Source of the DNA: Arion vulgaris
Lineage: Eukaryota > Mollusca > Gastropoda > Stylommatophora > Arionidae
DNA length: 64,000 bases
Direction: 5' to 3'
Assembly (NCBI GenBank): GCA_020796225.1
Contig: CM036753.1
Span: forward strand, 88,459,703-88,523,702
This document shows, piece after piece, positions 53,995-64,000 of the stretch. The stretch's first letter is position 1; every line of letters begins with the position of its first letter. Made by a program: the position numbers and the translations under genes. The notes under the pieces are model-generated. The model was not told where the DNA came from and did not search any database. It saw only the letters and a program-made list of their open reading frames with translations.

Positions 53995-56900
53995 TTCTTG
54001 TAACGCCTTTTTCAAATAAAGAATGATTCTCTTGTTACGCTTCTGTCAAATAAAGAATGATTTTTGTTACGCTTCTTTCAAATAAAGAATGATTCTTGTA
54101 ACGCCTTTTTCAAATAAAGAATGATTCTTGTAACGCTTCTTTCAAATAAAGAATGATTCTTGTAACGCTTCTTTCAAATAAAGAATGATTCTTGTTACGA
54201 TTCTTTCAAATAAAGAATGATTCTTGTTACGATTCTTTCAAATAAAGAATGATTCTTGTTACGATTCTTTCAAATAAAGAATGATTCTTGTAACGCCTTT
54301 TTCAAATAAAGAATGATCTTTGTAACGCTTCTTTCAAATAAAGAATGATTCTTGTAACGCCTTTTTCAAATAAAGAATGATTCTTGTTACGCTTCTTTCA
54401 AATAAAGAATGATTCTTGTAACGCTTCTTTCAAATAAAGAATGATTCTTGTAACGCCTTTTTCAAATAAAGAATGATTTTTGTAACGCTTCTTTCAAATA
54501 AAGAATGATTCTTGTTACGCTTCTTTCAAATAAAGAATGATTTTTGTAACGCCTTTTTCAAATAAAGAATGATTCTTGTTACGCTTCTTTCAAATAAAGA
54601 ATGATTCTTGTAACGCTTCTTTCAAATAAAGAATGATTCTTGTGACGCCTTTTTCAAATAAAGAATGATCTTTGTAACGCTTCTTTCAAAAAAGAATGAT
54701 TTTGTAACGCCTTTTCAAATAAAGAAGGATTCTTGTTACGCTTCTTTCAAATAAAGAATGATTCTTGTAACGCTTCTTTCAAATAAAGAATGATTCTTGT
54801 AACGCCTTTTTTCAAATAAAGAATGATTCTTGTAACGCTTCTTTCAAATAAAGAATGATTCTTGTTACGCTTCTTTCAAATAAAGAATGATTCTTGTAAC
54901 GCCTTTTTCAAAATAAAGAATGATTCTTGTTACGATTCTTTCAAATAAAGAATGATTCTTGTTACGCTTTTTTCAAATAAAGAATGATTCTTGTTAGGCT
55001 TCTTTCAAATAAAGAATGATTCTTGTAACGCTTCTTTTTAATTAAGAATGATTCTTGTAACGCCTTTTTAAATAAAGAATGATTCTTGTAACGCTTCTTT
55101 CAAATAAAGAATGATTTTTGTAACGCTTCTTTCAAATAAAGAATGATTTTTGTTACGCTTCTTTCAAATAAAGAATGATTCTTGTAACGCCTTTTTCAAA
55201 TACAGACTGATTTTGTAACGCTTCTTTCAAATAAAGAATGATTCTTGTAACGCTTCTTTCAAATAAAGAATGATTCTTGTGACGCCTTTTTCAAATAAAG
55301 AATGATCTTTGTAACGCTTCTTTCAAAAAAAGAATGATTTTTGTAACGCCTTTTTCAAATAAAGAATGATTCTTGTTACGCTTCTTTCAAATAAAGAATG
55401 ATTCTTGTAACGCTTCTTTCAAATAAAGAATGATTCTTGTAACGCCTTTTTCAAATAAAGAATGATTTTTGTAACGCTTCTTTCAAATAAAGAATGATTC
55501 TTGTAACGCCTTTTTCAAATAAAGAATGATTCTTGTTACGCTTCTTTCAATTAAAGAATGATTCTTGTAACGCTTCTTTCAAATAAAGAATGATTCTTGT
55601 TACGCATTTTTCAAATAACGAATGATTTTTGTAACGCTTCTTTCAAATAAAGAATGATTCTTGTAACGCCTTTTTCAAATAAAGAATGATTCTTGTTACG
55701 CTTCTTTCAAATAAAGAATGATTCTTGTAACGCTTCTTTCAAATAAAGAATGATTCTTGTAACGCCTTTTTCAAATAAAGAATGATTCTTGTAACGCTTC
55801 TTTCAAATAAAGAATGATTCTTGTAACGCCTTTTTCAAATAAAGAATGATTCTTGTAACGCCTTTTTCAAATAAAGAATGATTCTTGTAACGCCTTTTTC
55901 AAATAAAGAATGATTTTTGTAACGCTTCTTTCAAATAAAGAATGATTTTGTAACCCTTTTCAAATAAAGAATGATTCTTGTAACGCCTTTTTCAAATAAA
56001 GATAGATTTTTGTTACGCTTCTTTCAAATAAAGAATGATTCTTGTAACGCTTCTTTCAAATAAAGAATGATTCTTGTGACGCCTTTTTCAAATAAAGAAT
56101 GATCTTTGTAACGCTTCTTCAAATAAGAATGATTTTGTAACGCCTTTTCAAATAAAGAATGATTCTTGTTACGATTCTTTCAAATAAAGAATGATTCTTG
56201 TAACGCCTTTTTCAAATAAAGAATGATTCTTGTAACGCATTTTTCAAATAAAGAATGATTTTTGTAACGCCTTTTTCAAATAAAGAATGATTCTTGTAAC
56301 GCCTTTTTCAAATACAGACTGATTTTGTAACGCTTCTTTCAAATAAAGAATGATTCTTGTAACGCTTCTTTAAAATAAAGAATGATTCTTGTGACACCTT
56401 TTTCAAATAAAGAATGATTTTTGTAACGCCTTTTTCAAATAAAGAATGATTCTTGTTACGCTTCTTTCAAATAAAGAATGATTCTTGTAATGCTTCTTTC
56501 AAATAAAGAATGATTCTGTTAGCATTTTCAAATAACGAATGATTTTTGTAACGCTTCTTTCAAATAAAGAATGATTTTTGTAACGCCTTTTTAAAAAAGA
56601 ATGATTCTTGTTACGCTTCTTTCAAATAAAGAATGATTCTTGTAACGCTTCTTTCAAATAAAGAATGATTCTTGTAACGCCTTTTTCAAATAAAGAATGA
56701 TTCTTGTAACGCTTCTTTCAAATAAAGAATGATTCTTGTAACGCCTTTTTCAAATAAAGAATGATTCTTGTAACGCCTTTTTTCAAATAAAGAATGATTC
56801 TTGTAACGCCTTTTTCAAATAAAGAATGATTTTTGTAACGCTTCTTTCAAATAAAGAATGATTTTTGTAACGCCTTTTTCAAATAAAGAATGATTCTTGT

Positions 56901-59900
56901 TACGCCTTTTTCAAATAAAGATAGATTTTTGTTACGCTTCTTTCAAATAAAGAATGATTCTTGTAACGCTTCTTTCAAATAAAGAATGATTCTTGTGACG
57001 CCTTTTTCAAATAAAGAATGATCTTTGTAACGCTTCTTTCAAATAAAGAATGATTTTTGTAACGCCTTTTTCAAATAAAGAATGATTCTTGTTACGCTTC
57101 TTTCAAATAAAGAATGATTCTTGTAACGCTTCTTTCAAATAAAGAATGATTCTTGTGACGCCTTTTTCAAATAAAGAATGATCTTTGTAACGCTTCTTTC
57201 AAAAAGAATGATTTTGTAACGCCTTTTCAAATAAAAATGATTCTTGTTACGCTTCTTTCAAATAAAGAATTATTCCTGTAACGCTTCTTTCAAATAAAGA
57301 ATGATTCTTGTAACGCCTTTTTTCAAATAAAGAATGATTCTTGTTACGCTTCTTTCAAATAAAGAATGATTCTTGTTACGCTTCTTTCAAATAAAGAATG
57401 ATTCTTGTAACGCCTTTTTCAAAATAAAGAATGATTCTTGTTACGATTCTTTCAAATAAAGAATGATTCTTGTTACGCTTTTTTCAAATAAAGAATGATT
57501 CTTGTTAGGCTTCTTTCAAATAAAGAATGATTCTTGTAACGCTTCTTTTTAATTAAGAATGATTCTTGTAACGCCTTTTTAAATAAAGAATGATTCTTGT
57601 AACGCTTCTTTCAAATAAAGAATGATTCTTGTTACGCTTCTTTCAAATAAAGAATGATTCTTGTAACGCTTCTTTCAAATAAAGAATGATTCTTGTAACG
57701 CTTCTTTTTAATTAAGATAGATTCTTGTAACGCCTTTTTCAAATAAAGAATGATTCTTGTAACGCCTTTTTCAATTAAAGAATGATTCTTGTTACGCTTC
57801 TTTCAAATAAAGAATGATTCTTGTAACGCTTCTTTCAAATAAAGAATGATTCTTGTAACGCCTTTTTCAAATAAAGAATGATTCTTGTAACGCCTTTTTC
57901 AAATAAAGAATGATTCTTGTTACGCTTCTTTCAAATAAAGAATGATTCTTGTAACGCTTCTTTCAAATAAAGAATGATTTTTGTAACGCTTCTTTCAAAT
58001 AAAGAATGATTCTTGTAACGCCTTTTTTCAAATAAAGAATGATTCTTGTTACGCTTCTTTCAATTAAAGAATGATTCTTGTAACGCTTCTTTCAAATAAA
58101 GAATGATTCTTGTTACGCATTTTTCAAATAACGAATGATTTTTGTAACGCTTCTTTCAAATAAAGAATTATTTTTGTAACGCCTTTTTAAAAAAAAGAAT
58201 GATTCTTGTTACGCTTCTTTCAAATAAAGAATGATTCTTGTAACGCTTCTTTCAAATAAAGAATGATTCTTGTAACGCTTCTTTCAAATAAAGAATGATT
58301 CTTGTAACGCCTTTTTCAAATAAAGAATGATTCTTGTTACGCTTCTTTCAAATAAAGAATGATTCTTGTAACGCTTCTTTCAAATAAAGAATGATTCTTG
58401 TAACGCCTTTTTCAAATAAAGAATGATTTTTGTAACGCTTCTTTCAAATAAAGAATGATTCTTGTAACGCCTTTTTCAAATAAAGAATGATTCTTGTTAC
58501 GCTTCTTTCAAATAAAGAATGATTCTTGTAACGCTTCTTTCAAATAAAGAATGATTCTTGTAACGCCTTTTTCAAATAAAGAATGATTCTTGTAACGCTT
58601 CTTTCAAATAAAGAATGATTCTTGTAACGCCTTTTTTCAAATAAAGAATGATTCTTGTAACGCCTTTTTCAAATAAAGAATGATTCTTGTAACGCCTTTT
58701 TCAAATAAAGAATGATTTTTGTAACGCTTCTTTCAAATAAAGAATGATTTTTGTAACGCCTTTTTCAAATAAAGAATGATTCTTGTAACGCCTTTTTCAA
58801 ATAAAGATAGATTTTTGTTACGCTTCTTTCAAATAAAGAATGATTCTTGTAACGCTTCTTTCAAATAAAGAATGATTCTTGTGACGCCTTTTTTAAATAA
58901 AGAATGATCTTTGTAACGCTTCTTTCAAATAAAGAATGATTTTTGTAACGCCTTTTTCAAATAAAGAATGATTCTTGTTACGCTTCTTTCAAATAAAGAA
59001 TGATTCTTGTAACGCTTCTTTCAAATAAAGAATGATTCTTGTAACGCCTTTTTTCAAATAAAGAATGATTCTTGTAACGCTTCTTTCAAATAAAGAATGA
59101 TTCTTGTTACGCTTCTTTCAAATAAAGAATGATTCTTGTAACGCCTTTTTTCAAATAAAGAATGATTCTTGTTACGATTCTTTCAAATAAAGAATGATTC
59201 TTGTTACGCTTTTTTCAAATAAAGAATGATTCTTGTTAGGCTTCTTTCAAATAAAGAATGATTCTTGTAACGCTTCTTTTTAATTAAGAATGATTCTTGT
59301 AACGCCTTTTTCAAATAAAGAATGATTCTTGTAACGCTTCTTTCAAATAAAGAATGATTCTTGTAACGCTTCTTTTTAATTAAGAATGATTCTTGTAACG
59401 CCTTTTTCAAATAAAGAATGATTCTTGTAACGCTTCTTTCAAATAAAGAATGATTCTTGTTACGCTTCTTTCAAATAAAGAATGATTCTTGTAACGCTTC
59501 TTTCAAATAAAGAATGATTCTTGTAACGCCTTTTTTCAAATAAAGAATGATTCTTGTTACGCTTCTTTCAAATAAAGATTGATTCTTGTAACGCTTCTTT
59601 CAAATAAAGAATGATTCTTGTAACGCCTTTTTCAAATAAAGAATGATTCTTGTAACGCTTCTTTCAAATAAAGAATGATTGTTGTAACGCCTTTTTCAAA
59701 TAAAGAATGATTCTTGTAACGCCTTTTTCAAATAAAGAATGATTCTTGTAACGCCTTTTTCAAATAAAGAATGATTTTTGTAACGCTTCTTTCAAATAAA
59801 GAATGATTTTGTAACGCCTTTTCAAATAAAGAATGATTCTTGTAACGCCTTTTTCAAATAAAGAATGATTTTTGTAACGCTTCTTTCAAATAAAGAATGA

Positions 59901-60420
59901 TTCTTGTAACGCTTCTTTCAAATAAAGAATGATTCTGTAACACTTCTTTCAAATAAAGAATGATTCTTGTAACGCTTCTTTCAAATAAAGAATGATTCTT
60001 GTAACGCCTTTTTCAAATAAAGAATGATTTTTGCAACGCTTCTTTCAAATAAAGAATGATTCTTGTAACGCCTTTTTCAAATAAAGAATGATTCTTGTTA
60101 CGCTTCTTTCAAATAAAGAATGATTCTTGTAACGCTTCTTTCAAATAAAGAATGATTCTTGTAACGCCTTTTTCAAATAAAGAATGATTTTTGTAACGCT
60201 TCTTTCAAATAAAGAATGATTCTTGTAACGCTTCTTTCAAATAAAGAATGATTCTTGTAACGCTTCTTTCAAATAAAGAATGATTCTGTAACACTTCTTT
60301 CAAATAAAGAATGATTATTGTTACGCTTCTTTCAAATAAAGAATGATTCTTGTAACGCTTCTTTTTAATTAAGAATGATTCTTGTCACGCCTTGTTCAAA
60401 TTAAGAACGATTCTTGTCAT
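53995..60420. repeat. 32-bp minisatellite, about 200 units, AATAAA in each
   Basis: Basic unit TTCAAATAAAGAATGATTCT followed by TGTAACGCTTCT. Main variants are CGCTTCTTTC, CGCCTTTTTC and ACGATTCTTTC at the junction and TGTAACG versus TGTTACG. Rare markers (GTTAGGCTTC; CTTCTTTTTAATTAAG) recur together near 55000, 57520 and 59240, about 2.5 and 1.7 kb apart, showing multi-unit blocks were copied. Almost every unit carries AATAAA on the plus strand. A short minus-strand ORF (59204-59410) is an artefact. Confidence 0.98.
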
Positions 60421-61034
60421 GTTTATATCAATGTGTGTTGATCAACAGAAATAAAAAGATAAGAATTTACTCCTTTTGGAGATTATTCCATAGTTTAAGG
60501 TTTACTTCTTCTAGGAATCCAACTTTGACTCCCAGTTTCTGGCATCATAAGAAAGGTACTATATTTTTTCAATAAACGTTACTACACTTATCCGATGATT
60601 ATGACGATAATTACAATAATAATGACAGTAGTAATGACTGCAACGGTCACAATTGTTCTGATAATTATCACGGCATTGGAACTTTGCGCCGCATGACTGA
60701 ATTTTAACATCGCATGAAAAGATTAATCCCAAACACAAATCCTAACAATTGAAAATCTACAAAATAATCAATAATAAACATATGTGTCATTCCTGTAGCT
60801 GAATAAGCATGCATGAGATAGACAATAGACCAGTAATGTGCAATTGAATGATCTCAATTAACATGTCAATCAGTCTTGTCATGCACACTAAATACATGTC
60901 AATCCTCAAATTTGGAAATTCCGTAATGCTGAAATATGGGAACACTTAAAGTAAAAATCCAATTCAACGAAATATAATATATCTTTAAAAAGTATTACAT
61001 TAAGAAATGTATCATCTAAATATACTGTTAATGT
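60421..61034. other. AT-rich DNA, no gene recognised
   Basis: No ORF, box pair or known repeat. Confidence 0.45.
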
Positions 61035-61196
61035 CAGTGGCGGCTCGTCATTAAGGGCTAGTGAGGCCCCACCAAAAATAATGTGTAACGTATATTTATT
61101 GTTTTATAAATTAAAATATAACCTAACCCAAAATCATGTTTTTTCCGAACATATGCGTCTGGCGCCACCAACAAAAATGAGCACGAGCCACCACTG
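61035..61196. mobile_element. hAT MITE, 162 bp, perfect 8-bp target duplication
   Basis: Ends CAGTGGCGGCTCGTC and, in reverse complement, CAGTGGTGGCTCGTGC. GTTAATGT precedes (61027-61034) and follows (61197-61204). Same length and interior (AATAATGTGTAACGT, TTTTATAAATTAAA) as the copy at 24636-24797, with internal substitutions. Confidence 0.95.
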
Positions 61197-61335
61197 GTTA
61201 ATGTGATTTTTCTATGAGGCACCAGCAGATGAAGAATTTATGAATGTTGTCAGCTAAAAGAATGTACAGTAGCAGAACACTTTTTAATTTGATTTATTAG
61301 ATTAGGATTAGAGAAATCTATATTTGCGTTAAATA

Positions 61336-61355
61336 TCCCTTTATCTTTCTCTTTA

Positions 61356-61392
<37 letters not shown>
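61336..61392. repeat. (CT)n-rich microsatellite
   Basis: TCTTT and CTCTCT runs, grading into pure CT. Confidence 0.9.
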
Positions 61393-61445
61393 TGCGGTGT
61401 GCCTTTTAAATTTCAACTGGCTCAACCAACATGTCAAATCTTCCT

Positions 61446-61925
61446 ATATTTAATTATCTCTTGCAGCTCCTTCTAGATCTCCCGTATAGCGTTAATCTAT
61501 GCATGTTATTTAATTATCTCTTGCAGCTCCTTCTAGCTCTCCCGTATAGCGTTAATCTATGCATGTTATTTAATTATCTCTTGCAGCTCCTTCTAGATCT
61601 CCCGTATAGCGTTAATCTATGCATGTTATTTAATTATCTCTTGCAGCTCCTTCTAGCTCTCCCGTATAGCGTTAATCTATGCATGTTATTTAATTATCTC
61701 TTGCAGCTCCTTCTAGCTCTCCCGTATAGCGTTAATCTATGCATGTTATTTAATTATCTCTTGCAGCTCCTTCTAGCTCTCCCGTATAGCGTTAATCTAT
61801 GCATGTTATTTAATTATCTCTTGTAGCTCCTTCTAGCTCTCCCGTATAGCGTTAATCTATGCATGTTATTTAATTATCTCTTGCAGCTCCTTCTAGCTCT
61901 CCCGTATAGCGTTAATCTATGCATG
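61446..61925. repeat. 60-bp tandem repeat, 8 units
   Basis: Units contain TTTAATTATCTCTTGCAGCT, CCTTCTAGCTCTCCCGTATA and GCGTTAATCTATGCATGTTA. Differences are single bases (AGATCT/AGCTCT; one TTGTAG). The open frame with a 20-residue period on the plus strand results from the 60-bp unit length and has no supporting signals. Confidence 0.97.
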
Positions 61926-62159
61926 TACATCTCTTCTTTGTTTATTTCTAGGCTTCCCTCTTGTTCGTTTTCCCTGGAGGTTCCAGGAAAGGTCAGTTCT
62001 TGTTATATTCTCCTCTGGTTGCCATGGCTGGTTGGATTTTTCCGCAAACATTTTCTACCAGATGGAGTAACCGTCCACAAGCCGAACCCTACCTTATACG
62101 CCGCTTACGACATGCCTTGTATGGGGCGTCAGGCATACATTGACCTTTTTACTAGATTA

Positions 62160-62651
62160 TGAACAAAGAAAGAGCTCCATAAGGATGGTATGTTTCATTG
62201 TTTGTTGCGTTCGCTCAAGCATAACAAGTGTAAAATAATAAAATAATATGTAAGTATCATATAAAATTCCTACAATGTTAACAAGGATAAAGCAACAATA
62301 AAACATGTCAAATAAATTCTTTGATGTCAAGTTATTTGAAATGAAATCAAAATACGGGGAACTTGGAATTACAAAAGACAAAAGAGAAACCTGCTGTCAA
62401 GAATCCAATCACATGATAAATATTCCACAGAACAGTAGCAATACAACGCTGGTGGTAGTCTAATGTAAAGTAACAAACCTATTTCTATATAATATTTGGT
62501 ACTTTAAGAGTCAAGCAATAATATATATTCGAGTAAGGAGTGGATACTATTAAACCATAATTGATATATACATGTCTACTATAAATTTTACCCGGCTTTG
62601 TCCGTGATTTAAAAAAAAAACACATAATGTTCAGTTTTATTTAGAAATATT
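62160..62651. other. AT-rich DNA, no gene recognised
   Basis: Short frames only. Confidence 0.4.
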
Positions 62652-63108
62652 GCCCGTGTGTTGCCGAGGGCCATAAGGGGAGCAAATAGTAGTACCACTG
62701 TGGCCTTACAAGACATGTCGAAAGAGGCGACTGAGGTAGGGGCTAATTAAACTACCTTAGTTAATAAAAAGCATCGCAGAAATCGGATGTGCTAGCCTAT
62801 TTGTAGGCACATAACTGGTACAACGTACAATCGCTCTTCGGCTCAGATCACATACACATCTCAAAGTGGGGTTTAACAGGGAGCAAATAGTAGTACCACT
62901 GTGGCCTTACAAGACATGTCGAAAGAGGCGACTGAGGTAGGGGCTAATTAAACTACCTTAGTTAATAAAAAGCATTGCAGAAATCGGATGTGCTAGCCTA
63001 TTTGTAGGCACATAACTGGTACAACGTACAATCGCTCTTCGGCTCAGATCACATACACATCTCAAAGTGGGGTTTAACAGGTGGTAGATATTGAGCGTAA
63101 AATAAGAA
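62652..63108 (+). mobile_element. Repeat family D copy with internal 201-bp duplication
   Basis: Starts GCCCGTGTGTTGCCGAGGGC. AGCAAATAGTAGTACCACTG is at 62681 and again at 62882, and the 201-bp segment through GGGGTTTAACAGG is doubled with one visible difference (GCATCG/GCATTG). The tail AGCGTAAAATAAGAAG is a decayed (GAA)n end. Confidence 0.8.
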
Positions 63109-63734
63109 GTTTTAAAAATATATATCATCATGGATTTTCCTTTACACTCAAAATATTGCTAACAATCAGCTCAAAAAGATGATATCAGTGAATTATCGAA
63201 TCATTTCTAAACTAGATAACAAATTCTTTCCGTTGATTTCTCCTGAAAAAAAATTTATTATAGTCTGTCCATTAATTCGTGAGCACGTTTGAAATTGATT
63301 TTCTCGAAAACTACCTGTTGGATCTCAGTGATTTTTGCATGCAGCCTTAGAATATCCATGACGCTAAAATAAAGCTAACCAGTAGTCCATAGATGCTACG
63401 GATTTTGCACATCGGCGAATTACTTTGATCTTTTATGACAATTGCAAATACGGGGCTCAAATTTTAGATTTTACAGTATCCCTAGAATTTGTCCATGTCA
63501 ATTCTATTCATAGGTGTATCTCCATATTAACTTGATAGGTCAAGTAATTAAGTGTGTTGCCCTTTATGTGCAATCGTGAACTTGGATACAATATGCAACA
63601 GTTAGTCCTCCTCTTCGGTCACCATTAGACCCCAGGGTGTCTTAACTTCACCACAAATTGTATGATGGTAGACGCATTTGGATATGGAAATGTATACGTT
63701 GCTATTTCTCAGTATGTAATCAAAATATGATTTG
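63109..63734. other. No gene recognised; possible transposon 3' flank
   Basis: Mixed sequence downstream (in the minus-strand sense) of the transposase remnant at the window end. It could be the untranslated end of that element; no inverted repeat was identified. Confidence 0.35.
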
Positions 63735-64000
63735 TATCATCCCGAATCTGACGATTCCATGAGGTTGATAATTGTTACTGGCTGGACAAATTGTAATCCA
63801 TCTCGGTGCCAGTACTCGTCTTCCTCTCGGAGCACATGTTCAACACACTTCTTCCAGAACTGCATATCTATCATTGAGAGGGACTTACGTGTCAGAACTT
63901 CAACATCACACATTTTAAACGTTCTGTTCGGCAACTTGCCCTTTTACTTTAGCCCAGACAAGCTCTATCGGATTGAGGTGAGCATGATATGGAGGTAGTC
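63735..64000 (-). pseudogene. Tc1/mariner-type (DDE_3) transposase C-terminus, frameshifted, runs off window
   Basis: From the right edge on the minus strand: LPPYHAHLNPIELVWAKVKG, then QVAEQN, a frameshift, and TFKMCDVEVLTRKSLSMIDM with FWKKCVEHVLREEDEYW. The PPYH.LNPIELVWA block is the conserved strand-helix before the last catalytic acidic residue region in DDE_3 transposases of the IS630-Tc1-mariner superfamily. The rest of the protein lies beyond 64000. The frameshift between the two parts suggests a dead copy. Confidence 0.72.

Noticed and set aside
53995..60420. Centromeric satellite or telomere
   Set aside because: The unit is 32 bp and the array only 6.4 kb, bordered by ordinary LINE debris; the motif is not a telomere repeat. 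Nothing supports a centromere.
61431..62162. Leu-rich repeated ORF that might be taken for a membrane protein
   Set aside because: Open only because of the 60-bp unit. The sequence after the array does not look coding.

Overview
This window looks like nuclear DNA from an invertebrate animal: AT-rich, intron-bearing and mostly made of repeats. The only clear host gene is a spliced voltage-gated potassium channel of the Shaw/Kv3 type on the minus strand. The mixture of many 3' ends of non-LTR retrotransposons, several tRNA-derived SINE families and abundant minisatellites fits a lophotrochozoan. A mollusc, perhaps a gastropod, is my best guess, but this rests on general knowledge and not on a search. 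No bacterial operons, CRISPR arrays, rRNA genes or convincing functional tRNA genes were seen.

Layout. 1-3871 is a 35-bp minisatellite of about 110 units that runs off the left edge. 3.9-35.7 kb is intergenic or intronic DNA filled with LINE 3' ends, SINE copies, one 162-bp hAT-type MITE, an older hAT-like relic, short tandem arrays and one possible orphan exon (25672-25806, plus strand). 36.1-41.3 kb is a chain of minisatellites with 62, 40, 40, 39 and 75 bp periods, next to a spliced terminal coding exon (37146-37457, minus). 41.5-44.15 kb is a decayed LINE reverse transcriptase on the minus strand whose catalytic region has been blown apart by an 18-copy, 60-bp tandem repeat. 45554-48547 holds two exons of the potassium channel: the end of the T1 domain, then the S1-S6 core. 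48.6-54 kb is again LINE and SINE debris. 53995-60420 is a 32-bp minisatellite of about 200 units, each carrying AATAAA on the plus strand. 60.4-64 kb holds a second copy of the hAT MITE, a 60-bp by 8 array, a partly duplicated dispersed repeat and the end of a frameshifted Tc1/mariner-type transposase at the right edge.

How the parts relate. The channel exons all start and end in phase 0 and have good splice sites. Its introns have collected SINEs, LINE tails and minisatellites. The exon for the first part of the T1 domain was not found, so the gene probably continues beyond the right edge, across the 32-bp array. SINE family A shows 11-13 bp target-site duplications in all four copies, and both hAT MITEs have perfect 8-bp duplications, so transposition has been fairly recent. 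Tandem repeats cover roughly a quarter of the window.

Most long open frames here (for example 42341-43843 plus, and several at 39.0-41.1 kb minus) are by-products of tandem units whose length is a multiple of three, and are not called as genes. The strongest unusual signals are the minisatellite born inside a reverse transcriptase frame, the channel's divergent S4 and S6 motifs, the polyadenylation-signal-bearing array, and the datable insertions (nested LINE, MITEs, SINEs).
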